Source: Burkholderia sp. Ax-1724 (lineage in GTDB: Bacteria; Pseudomonadota; Gammaproteobacteria; Burkholderiales; Burkholderiaceae). Taken from it: DNA of 64,000 bases. The position numbers and the translations under genes were made by a program. The notes under the pieces were generated by a model, which worked only from the letters and a program-made list of their open reading frames with translations, was not told where the DNA came from and searched no databases. Of this stretch, positions 27,159 to 34,543 are shown in pieces (positions within the stretch are counted from its first letter, which is position 1; each line of letters opens with the position of its first letter). Where the stretch lies: NCBI RefSeq assembly GCF_011752995.1, contig NZ_VWWL01000028.1, positions 30,819 through 94,818 of the forward strand, in the 5' to 3' direction.

Positions 27159-29221
27159 GGCTGATTTCCTTCGGGCAGTTTGATGGACACGACCATGTGT
27201 CCGTGTTCGGTGATGCGGGCGACGTCGCCGGGGAAGATGACGGTGGTCGAATGCGGCTCCTCGATCACGGCTGGTCCTTCCACCGTGAAGCCGGGCGCGA
27301 GCGCCGGGCGCCACAGAATGCGCGCCGTGAGCGGACGCTCGGGATCGTCGAAGATCACCTCGCGCACCTGCTCTTCGCGCGCGGCTTCGGCTTCGAACGG
27401 CGCGCTGATGAAACTATCGATGGCGTCGCCGCGCGACACGGTCGCGGTGAGCCGCAGATTGACGACCTCGATGATCTCGCCCGCCGCCGAATGCCCGTAG
27501 CGCTGATCGTGCAGTTCGTCGAAGCGCTCGCGCATCGCGGTGTTCGTATGCGACAGCGCATCGGGCCCGGCGAGCGGAACCGTGATGCTGTGCTCCTGGC
27601 CGCGATAGCGCAGGTCCACGGCAAAATCGAACTGCGCCTTGTCCGCGTCGAGCTCGTCTTCGGCAAGCTGACGCTTCGCCGCCGCCGTCAGTTCGTCGAA
27701 GGCCGCGAGCACGGCCTGCTGATCGAGCTGGCCGAGCACGCCCACGAGCGTGCGCACGAGGTCCTGGCGCCACGGCGCGAGCAGCATGCCCATCGCCGAG
27801 AAGTTGCCCGGCAGCTTCGGGATCACGAGCGTCGGAATATAGATTTCCTTGCACAGCGCGGCTGCGTGCACCGGCCCCGCACCGCCGAAGGCGATCATCG
27901 CCGTATCGCGCGGGTCGACGCCCTTGCGCACCGACACGGCGCGCACCGCGAGCGCCATCGCCGAGTCCGCGATGCGCACCACGCCCATCGCTGCCTCGTT
28001 CACGGAGAGATCGAGCCCTTCGCCGACGTATTTCGCCAGTGCGCCCTTCGCGCCTTCGACATCGAGCGCCATGCCGCCGCCGAGGAAGCGGCCCGGGTTG
28101 AGACGCCCGAGCACGACGTTGGCGTCGGTGATCGTGGGCTCGACGCCGCCGCGGCTGTAGCACACCGGGCCCGGCGCCGCGCCCGCGCTCTGCGGCCCGA
28201 CGTGCAGACCGCCCGCCTTGTCGCGCCACGCGATGCTGCCGCCGCCCGTGCCCACCTCGACGATCGACACGACGGGCAACTGCATCGGCTGGCCGGTCGC
28301 ATAACCGCCGATGTAATAGCCGTCCTCGATCGCCGGAATGCCTTCGGTGATGAGCGTGGCCTTCGCGGTCGTGCCGCCCATGTCGAAGCCGATCGCCTGA
28401 CGAATGCCGAGCAGCTTCGCGACGTGCCCGGCGCCGATCATGCCCGCCACCGGGCCCGACTCCATCATCGAGACCGGCTCCACGGCCGCATGCGAGAGCG
28501 ACATGCTGCCGCCGTTCGAGCGCATGATCTGAATCCCGCCGCGAAAGCCGCGCTCGTCCAGATGCGACTTCAGCGTCTGCAGATAGCGCCGCACACGCGG
28601 GCCGACATAGGCGTTGAGCGCCGTGGTCGAGGTGCGTTCGTACTCGCGGAACTCGCGCAGGATTTCATGCGAGAGCGTCACGAACAGGTCCGGGTAAGCC
28701 TCGCGCAGAATGCGGCCGGCCGCCAGTTCGTGCTGCGGGTTCGCATAGGCGTGCAAGAAGCAGATCGCCACCGACTCGATGCCTTGCGCGACCAGTTCGG
28801 CACCCAGCCCGCGCACGGCATCTTCGTCGAGGCGCGTCAGCACTTCGCCCTTCGCATTCAGACGCTCGCGCACTTCGAAGCGCAGGTCGCGCGGAATCAG
28901 CGGCTGCGGACGCTGGAAATGAATGTCGAACGCGTCGGGCCGGTTGCCGCGGCCGATCTCGTAGACGTCACGGAAACCTTCGGTCGTGATCAGCGCGGTT
29001 GCCGCGCCCTTGCGTTCGAGCACCGTATTGATCGCCATGGTCGAGCCGTGCAGGAACTCGTCGAGCTCGGCCAGCTGCGTGCCGGCCAGCTCCAGCGCCG
29101 TCGCCACACCCTGCGTGGGATTGGCCGGCGTGGTCAGGGTCTTGGCCAGCAGAAGCTCCCCCGCCCGATACCCCACGAGGTCCGTGAATGTCCCGCCTAT
29201 GTCCACACCAACTTGATTCAT
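27155..29221 (-). CDS. hyuA: Hydantoinase A/oxoprolinase family ATP-binding subunit
   Basis: A 688-residue subunit with an ASKHA-type ATP site. Residues 7-14 are DIGGTFTD, the phosphate loop, followed by AKTLTTPANPTQGV and HGSTMAINTVLERKGA. The second nucleotide block is GFDMGGTTAKATLI, and IVEVGTGGGSIAWRD and FGGAGPVHAAALC are also typical. It phosphorylates or activates the substrate for ring opening together with HyuB. ATG 29221 is the conserved start. It is the first gene of the operon hyuA-hyuB-M24-M24-PrpD. The S2 operator is about 170 bp upstream, in the region shared with the divergent LysR gene. Confidence 0.92.
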   Translation of the reverse strand: MNQVGVDIGGTFTDLVGYRAGELLLAKTLTTPANPTQGVATALELAGTQLAELDEFLHGSTMAINTVLERKGAATALITTEGFRDVYEIGRGNRPDAFDIHFQRPQPLIPRDLRFEVRERLNAKGEVLTRLDEDAVRGLGAELVAQGIESVAICFLHAYANPQHELAAGRILREAYPDLFVTLSHEILREFREYERTSTTALNAYVGPRVRRYLQTLKSHLDERGFRGGIQIMRSNGGSMSLSHAAVEPVSMMESGPVAGMIGAGHVAKLLGIRQAIGFDMGGTTAKATLITEGIPAIEDGYYIGGYATGQPMQLPVVSIVEVGTGGGSIAWRDKAGGLHVGPQSAGAAPGPVCYSRGGVEPTITDANVVLGRLNPGRFLGGGMALDVEGAKGALAKYVGEGLDLSVNEAAMGVVRIADSAMALAVRAVSVRKGVDPRDTAMIAFGGAGPVHAAALCKEIYIPTLVIPKLPGNFSAMGMLLAPWRQDLVRTLVGVLGQLDQQAVLAAFDELTAAAKRQLAEDELDADKAQFDFAVDLRYRGQEHSITVPLAGPDALSHTNTAMRERFDELHDQRYGHSAAGEIIEVVNLRLTATVSRGDAIDSFISAPFEAEAAREEQVREVIFDDPERPLTARILWRPALAPGFTVEGPAVIEEPHSTTVIFPGDVARITEHGHMVVSIKLPEGNQP

Positions 29222-29390
29222 CGCATATTCCACATAGTCAGATTTGATCAGTAGTGCGATGCGCTCACGCATCGGCACCGCTCATGCAGCAGAACAGGAA
29301 TGGCCAACGGTGTAGTTGTCTCCTTTTCCTTTTTGTCGTTCTGTGACCCAACCTTAAGTGACCCCGGGGCACGCAGGCAATCCGCCATCA

Positions 29391-29421
29391 GGCTATGGAT
29401 CCATAGTAAGATAGCTATGGG
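29391..29421. promoter_or_regulatory. 31-bp LysR-type operator candidate, copy S2
   Basis: It contains the perfect palindrome CTATGGATCCATAG followed nine bases later by a third half-site CTATG. It lies between divergent hyuA (ATG 29221) and the LysR gene (ATG 29447), ending 25 bp before the latter, where a LysR protein would typically bind for autorepression and divergent activation. It aligns gap-free with S1 and S3. Confidence 0.7.
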
Positions 29422-29446
29422 TTATTCGCGGAGCGGAGAGGAACAG

Positions 29447-30340
29447 ATGTTGCCGGTTACATTGCGTGGGCTGCAGGTCTTCGTCGCCGTTGTCGACTCG
29501 GGTGGTTTCGGCGCGGCAGCCTTAGCGCTCGACATCGCGCAGCCTTCCGTCAGCGTTCATATCCGCGAGCTGGAAGCCAAGATCGGCGGCGCCCTGTTCG
29601 AACGCCGCCCGGGCGTGAGCCCGCAACTCACGGCCGCCGGCCGGGCCTTCTACACCTACGCGCTCGAAACGCTCGAGCGCACGACGGCGATCTCCGCCAA
29701 TCTCAAGAAAAGCAAACGTAAGCTGCGCTTCGCGGCACAGCGCTTCGTCGCCGATTCCGTGCTGTCGAAATCGCTGGGCGAATTTTCCACCGAGTTTCCG
29801 CAAATCGAATTAGTCGCGCTGGCCGGCACGTTCGAGGAAGTGCATTCGTTGTGTTCACGCGGCCAGGTCGACCTCGGGTTTCTGCTCAGCAACGGCGAGG
29901 TTCCCGGCTTGCCTGCCGAGCCGCTGAGCCGCTACAGGCTTGCGTTCATCGCCGCGCCGGACCATCCGCTCGCGAACGAGACCGACATCAGCATCGACAC
30001 GCTGGCGCAGTACCCGTTCATCGTGGCCTACGACACTTCGTACTTCGGCCGCACGATCGCCGACATGCTGCGCGCCGCAGGTCTCGCCGAGCCGATCGTG
30101 GCCTCGCAGGCGCAGGAAATGAGCATGGTGCGCAATATGGTGATCGCGGGAATCGGCATCTCGTGTTCGCTGCGGCGCTCGGTGCAAAAGGACATTGCCG
30201 CCGGCAGCATCGTGGAACTCGACGTGGACGTCCCGCCGATGCACCTCACGCTGCACTACCTGCGCAACGCGAAATCCGACATGCCGGAGATCGACCGGCT
30301 CGTCGAGATCGTGCGGGACGCAGAGAGAATGCGCGTTTGA
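29447..30340 (+). CDS. LysR-family regulator of the hyu/porin catabolic island
   Basis: A 297-residue LysR protein. The helix-turn-helix spans MLPVTLRGLQVFVAVVDSGG with IAQPSVSVHIRELEAKIG, and the effector domain follows from about residue 90 with the late block VRNMVIAGIGISCSLRRSVQ. ATG 29447 has GGAGAGG upstream. It is divergent from hyuA with operator S2 between. Near-identical sites S1 and S3 precede the transporter at 21724 and the porin operon at 33905, so this protein probably controls all three units. The inducer is unknown. Confidence 0.93.
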   Translation: MLPVTLRGLQVFVAVVDSGGFGAAALALDIAQPSVSVHIRELEAKIGGALFERRPGVSPQLTAAGRAFYTYALETLERTTAISANLKKSKRKLRFAAQRFVADSVLSKSLGEFSTEFPQIELVALAGTFEEVHSLCSRGQVDLGFLLSNGEVPGLPAEPLSRYRLAFIAAPDHPLANETDISIDTLAQYPFIVAYDTSYFGRTIADMLRAAGLAEPIVASQAQEMSMVRNMVIAGIGISCSLRRSVQKDIAAGSIVELDVDVPPMHLTLHYLRNAKSDMPEIDRLVEIVRDAERMRV

Positions 30341-30375
30341 TGCAGCTTGGGCTGTGTCTCGCGCGCGGGTAATCA

Positions 30376-30437
30376 CAGATAAGCGTGCAGGTAAGCGCCG
30401 ATGAGTGCAGATAAGCGCGGGGCATTGCAGATAAGCG
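30376..30437. repeat. Four direct copies of CAGATAAGCG
   Basis: Ten-base copies at 30376, 30388 (one mismatch), 30408 and 30428, at intervals of 12, 20 and 20 bp, fill the convergent gap between the LysR stop and the AAHS transporter stop. No stem-loop was noticed. Confidence 0.7.
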
Positions 30438-30466
30438 CGCCGCATTCGCGGCGCGAGGCCGCGGGC

Positions 30467-31819
30467 CTAGAAGCCGCGCAGCGAAGGCGTGGTCCGCGCG
30501 ACGTTGCGCGAGTCCGCATGCACGACGAATGCGGCGGCGGCCGCGCCGAGCATCGGCAGCGCGCCGATCGCGAAGAAGCTCGCGGCGCTCGATCCCATCG
30601 TCAACGCGAAGCCGCCCAGCGTGGGCCCGATCACCGCGCCGAAACGGCCCACGCCGATCGCCCAGCCAAGACCCGTCACGCGCATCCCGGTCGGATAGCA
30701 GGTCGCCACCAGTGCATCCGAGGCGCCGACTCCACCTATCACGCAGAATCCCACCACGAATATCAGCGCGGTAAGCAACGCGACGTGCGTGCCGGCGAGC
30801 CCGAGACTCACGATGCCCGCGAACGCGATCACGAAGGTGACGACCAGCACGAGGAACGGCGCGTAACGGTCGACAAAACGGCCCAGCAGCAGATTGCCGA
30901 ACGCGCCGCCCACCTGATAGCCGATCGTCACCGCCGCCGCGGTTTCGATGGACAGTCCGGAATCGTGCAGCATGATCGGCACCCAGCTCGACAGCAGATT
31001 GAGATCGAGCAGAACCATGAACGTAATGGCCCATAGCAGCAGCGTCATGCGCGTGCGGCCTTCCGTGAACAGCTCGCGCACCACGAAGCCCGCCGCCTTT
31101 TTCTCCGTCACGACATAGGCGGCCCGGCCTTCGGGATCGGCCTCGGGCGCAATGCGGCGCACGCAGCGTGCGAGACGCCGCGGATGTTTCCCCGTCGCCG
31201 CCAGAAAGCGCAAGGACTCGGGCAACAGCAGCGCCAGCACCACGGCGAGCACGAGCGGAATCACGCCGCCGATCAGGAACACGACCTGCCAGCCGTGCCG
31301 CACGATGAGATGCGCGACGGCCCAGCCGCCCAGCGCCGCGCCGATCGAGAAACCGCAGAACATGATCATCGTGGCCGTCACGCGCACGCGCGACGGCATG
31401 TACTCGCTCGTCAACGCGAGCGCATTGGGCATGCCGCCGCCCAGCCCGAAGCCGATCAGGAAACGCAGCACGGCCAGTTCGCCGACGGACGTGACCCGCA
31501 TGGTGGCGAGCGAAAGCAGACCGAAGGCCACGCAACTGAACACCATCACGGGCCGCCGGCCGAACCGGTCCGCGAGCGGGCCGACGACCATCGAGCCGAG
31601 CATCAGGCCGATCTGGCCCGCCGCGAAGGCGGGTGTCATCGCGGCCCGATCGATGCCCCATGCCTTGATCAGCGCCGGCGCGACATAGCCGATCGCCATC
31701 GTGTCGAAACCGTCCACGAGTAACGCGGCCGCACAGAGCACCGCGACGAAAATCTGGAAACCGCCCAGCTTGCGCTGGTCGATCAGCGCTTCGAGATCGA
31801 TAGAGTGGCGTTCGGGCAT
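30467..31819 (-). CDS. MFS transporter, AAHS family
   Basis: A 450-residue inner-membrane symporter. VDGFDTMAIGYVAPAL is the AAHS first-helix signature, GPLADRFGRRPVMV the loop 2-3 motif, and LPESLRFLA the mid-loop block. It follows the amidohydrolase gene by 8 bp and ends the porin-amidohydrolase-transporter operon. It is only distantly similar to the AAHS protein at 20378-21724, so the island has two carriers, perhaps for substrate and product, or for two related substrates. Confidence 0.9.
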   Translation of the reverse strand: MPERHSIDLEALIDQRKLGGFQIFVAVLCAAALLVDGFDTMAIGYVAPALIKAWGIDRAAMTPAFAAGQIGLMLGSMVVGPLADRFGRRPVMVFSCVAFGLLSLATMRVTSVGELAVLRFLIGFGLGGGMPNALALTSEYMPSRVRVTATMIMFCGFSIGAALGGWAVAHLIVRHGWQVVFLIGGVIPLVLAVVLALLLPESLRFLAATGKHPRRLARCVRRIAPEADPEGRAAYVVTEKKAAGFVVRELFTEGRTRMTLLLWAITFMVLLDLNLLSSWVPIMLHDSGLSIETAAAVTIGYQVGGAFGNLLLGRFVDRYAPFLVLVVTFVIAFAGIVSLGLAGTHVALLTALIFVVGFCVIGGVGASDALVATCYPTGMRVTGLGWAIGVGRFGAVIGPTLGGFALTMGSSAASFFAIGALPMLGAAAAAFVVHADSRNVARTTPSLRGF

Positions 31820-31827
31820 GGCGGTGC

Positions 31828-32826
31828 TCAGGCGGCGTCCGGCAAGCCGAACAGGCGTCGTGCGTTGCCGTGGAAAATCTTCTGCTGGTCCTCTTTCGAC
31901 ACGCCGACTTCCTCGAACAGCCGCACCGCGGTAGCCGGGTCCCAGCAGGGATAGTCGCTGCCGTACATCACATGCTCCGCGCCGTAAAACTCGATCGCGA
32001 AACGGATGCCCAGCTCATGCGGCGACACCGTATCGGTATACATGCGCTTGATGTAGGTGCTCGGCGGAGACGGCAGCTTCGCGGCTTTCGCGTTCTTGTC
32101 CATGCGTCCCGCCTGATACGGGAGCGCGCCGCCCGTATGCGACATGATCACCTTCAGGTCCGGATGACGCTCCATGATCCCGGAAAGCACGAGCCGGCAG
32201 GCCGACACGCTGACGTCGATGACGCGCCCAAGGCTCAGATACAGCGCGCCGTCGTAGCCGTCGAGAATGTCCGGGAAAATCGAGTCGGTCGGATGCAGGA
32301 AGAGCGGCACGCCGAGTTTCGCGACGTGCGCATAGAACGGTTCGAGCCGCGCGGCGTCGATGCGGTCGAGCGAGCCGACGCTGCCGGGCAGATTGACGCC
32401 CACGAGCCCGAGCTTGCCGATGGCATGATCCACCACTTCGAGCGCCACGTCGGTATCGCGCAGCGGCACGGCGGCGGTGGCCCACAACCGGCCCGGATAG
32501 CGGCGCTGCGCGCCGGCCATTTCCTCGTTCCACATCATGGCCGCCTCGCGGCCCTCGTCCACCGGCAGATCGGAGAAATGCAGCGAGAACGGACCGATCG
32601 AGGCAATCACGTCGACCTCGTAGCCGAGCGTGTCCATATGCGCCATTTGCCGGTCGAGATCGAACCACTCCGCGCCGAGATTGAAGCGCGCCACGCTGCC
32701 TTCCTGCCGCCAATAGGTATAGCCGCCTTTGCCGTTGCTCTGCGCACGCGGAAAACCTTCACGCTTGCACAACGCCTCGAAGATCGAGCGCGGCCACCAG
32801 TGAAAATGAGAGTCGAGAATACGCAT
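31828..32826 (-). CDS. Amidohydrolase family 2 protein, ACMSD/resorcylate decarboxylase-like
   Basis: A 332-residue TIM-barrel metal enzyme. Ligands are His7 and His9 (DSHFHWW), His178 (FLHPTD), with His230 (SHTGG) and Asp291 (YGSDYP) completing the site. This pattern is that of aminocarboxymuconate-semialdehyde decarboxylase and related nonoxidative decarboxylases or C-C hydrolases. It sits between a porin and an AAHS transporter in one operon under S3. Decarboxylation of a cyclic carboxylate would suit the context, but hydrolysis is equally compatible with the family. Confidence 0.82.
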   Translation of the reverse strand: MRILDSHFHWWPRSIFEALCKREGFPRAQSNGKGGYTYWRQEGSVARFNLGAEWFDLDRQMAHMDTLGYEVDVIASIGPFSLHFSDLPVDEGREAAMMWNEEMAGAQRRYPGRLWATAAVPLRDTDVALEVVDHAIGKLGLVGVNLPGSVGSLDRIDAARLEPFYAHVAKLGVPLFLHPTDSIFPDILDGYDGALYLSLGRVIDVSVSACRLVLSGIMERHPDLKVIMSHTGGALPYQAGRMDKNAKAAKLPSPPSTYIKRMYTDTVSPHELGIRFAIEFYGAEHVMYGSDYPCWDPATAVRLFEEVGVSKEDQQKIFHGNARRLFGLPDAA

Positions 32827-32891
32827 GTTCCATGCTCCGTCTGGTCACGCCCACCATGGCCGTGACGTCGTGTAACTGTCCGCGATCCGTT

Positions 32892-33905
32892 TCAGAACCG
32901 CTTGCTGATACCGCACCCGACACCGAACTGGTTGCCCTGTCCGTTCGTGATCGCCGTACCGGTAAACCGGGTGTTGTCGATTTCCGCATACAGCAGCGTC
33001 TCTTTCGACAGCGAATAGGTGATGCCCGCCATCAGAAGCGTTTTCGAGCCCTTCTTGCCGCGCGCATCGTAATCGGTGCGATAGATCGCATCGGTCAGGG
33101 CGAATGCCGGGGTGAACGTATAGACCGTGCCGAGCCAGAGATCGCGCGAAAGACTGTCGCCGGCGAGGCCGTCCTGCCGATCGCCAATATAGCCTCCGGT
33201 GACGCGGAACGCGCCGATACGATAGTCCGCGCCTGCCGACAACTGATTGCGATTGAGCCCGGGACCGCCGAAATCGTTCCACTCCGTGTAGGCCGCACCG
33301 AAGCGCACGCCGCCAATGCGATAGGTGGCGCCGGCCGCCAGCGCCGTCCCGGTCTTGATGCTGCCGGCCACACCGCCCGGCACGTATTCGGCGCGCGCGA
33401 TCAGGTTGCCGAATTCGCCGGTGTACTGAATGTCGTTGTCGAAGCGATCCGACGAGGTGCCGACGATATCCTTCGACAACGGCGTGATACTCAGGTAGTG
33501 AAACGTGAACGGGTCGAACGCGGACACCGTGCGCGCGCTGACCGAGAATTGCCGCCCGAGGTTTACGCCGCCCCAGGGGCCGCTCAGGCCGACCGTCGCT
33601 TCACGGGTGAACAATGCGCCGGGCGTGCCGAGCGCACCCGTGCCGCTGTCGAATGCCGACTCCAGTTTGAAGTGAGCCTTGAGTCCGCCGCCAAGATCTT
33701 CCTCGCCGGTAACGCCAAAGCGATTCGACTCGTACAAGCCCTTGCCTCCGGTGAGAAATTGTCCATCTCCGGCGCTATCCGCATGCGTAAGGTAGCGCAG
33801 ACTGCCGTCGATGGAACCGTAAAGCGTGACCGCCGATTGGGCACAGGCCACGCCAGGCGCGATTGCTAACATCGTTAGCGTCGCGACATGGGTCGAGAGG
33901 CGCAC
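32892..33905 (-). CDS. General porin
   Basis: A 337-residue outer-membrane porin. A signal peptide (core HVATLTMLAIAPGVACAQ) precedes SAVTLYGSID, and the terminal block is GCGISKRF with C-terminal Phe. Internal blocks SNRFGVTGEEDLGGGLKAHFKLESAF and GVNLGRQFS are family-typical. GTG 33905 is chosen because GGAG lies 8 bases upstream and the signal peptide follows. The frame stays open far upstream through a 12-bp repeat array, but that extension has no protein character. It is the first gene of the porin-amidohydrolase-AAHS operon. Confidence 0.88.
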   Translation of the reverse strand: MRLSTHVATLTMLAIAPGVACAQSAVTLYGSIDGSLRYLTHADSAGDGQFLTGGKGLYESNRFGVTGEEDLGGGLKAHFKLESAFDSGTGALGTPGALFTREATVGLSGPWGGVNLGRQFSVSARTVSAFDPFTFHYLSITPLSKDIVGTSSDRFDNDIQYTGEFGNLIARAEYVPGGVAGSIKTGTALAAGATYRIGGVRFGAAYTEWNDFGGPGLNRNQLSAGADYRIGAFRVTGGYIGDRQDGLAGDSLSRDLWLGTVYTFTPAFALTDAIYRTDYDARGKKGSKTLLMAGITYSLSKETLLYAEIDNTRFTGTAITNGQGNQFGVGCGISKRF

Positions 33906-34043
33906 TTCGTTGTCTCCATTCGTTGTATGTAATCTCCGTACCCGTTGCATGGCACAGCGCCACTGTCGGAGCCTTGCCTTGTCACCGGTACGGAGTCCTG
34001 CGATGACAACGCCTGGTGTCGTCTGTCGCGAGGCACTCGTGGC

Positions 34044-34175
34044 GTTGCTGTGAAGCTTGCTGTGAAGCTTGCTGTGAAGCTTGCTGTGAAGCTTGCTGTG
34101 AAGCTTGCTGTGAAGCTTGCTTTGAAGCTTGCTTTGAAGCTTGCTTTGAAGCTTGCTTTGAAGCTTGCTTTGAAG
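34044..34175. repeat. 12-bp tandem repeat, 11 units, upstream of porin
   Basis: One GTTGCTGTGAAG unit, five perfect CTTGCTGTGAAG units (34056-34115) and five perfect CTTGCTTTGAAG units (34116-34175) form a 132-bp array with two homogeneous blocks differing by one base. It lies between operator S3 and the porin start, so copy number changes would alter promoter or leader spacing. Confidence 0.95.
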
Positions 34176-34215
34176 CAATGTAACGACCGGAGAGCGGTCA
34201 AACAATTGCCGGGTG

Positions 34216-34246
34216 GGCTATGACTTCATAGCACCGAGGCTATGAG
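34216..34246. promoter_or_regulatory. 31-bp LysR-type operator candidate, copy S3
   Basis: GGCTATG, four bases, CATAG, eight bases, CTATGAG. It aligns gap-free with S1 and S2. It lies 310 bp upstream of the porin GTG with the repeat array in between, so the porin operon transcript would start near here and carry the repeats in its leader, or a further promoter lies closer. Confidence 0.6.
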
Positions 34247-34543
34247 TTGAAGGGAAGCGACGGTGGGAGCAAACGTCGAGAGGCCGCGTTGCGGCGTCGA
34301 CGCTGTCAGGCAGGGAAAGAGACGTCTTGTGTGAGCGACGGGCGCAGGGCGCCCGATCTGACGACGTGCGTCGAAGGCATGCGCAGCAGCAAGAGCGCAA
34401 TGCAGGTGGAGCTTGCGTACGATCTCAAGGCCGTCAAGCTCCACGGCCCGTACAGGTACACGAAGAACGGCTTCGACAAGCCGCCGAGCAGCGCGACATT
34501 CGCCGCGGACATCCGGACGACGTGCTCAATCGATCCGCCGGAA

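Larger units (their letters stand above)
33906..34543. other. Leader/promoter region of porin operon
   Basis: About 640 bp upstream of the porin. It contains the 12-bp repeat array (34044-34175) and operator S3 (34216-34246). The part from about 34250 to 34543 has coding-like third-position GC on the minus strand in two frames, which may be a decayed gene; I do not recognise it. Confidence 0.5.

Noticed and set aside
34044..34175. CRISPR array
   Set aside because: Units are 12 bp and directly adjacent with no spacers; no cas genes are near. The same holds for the arrays at 40747 and 60268.
33906..34205. N-terminal extension of the porin rich in Lys-Leu-Gln/His-Ser repeats
   Set aside because: It is only the 12-bp array read in frame; the signal peptide and a Shine-Dalgarno sequence place the start at GTG 33905.
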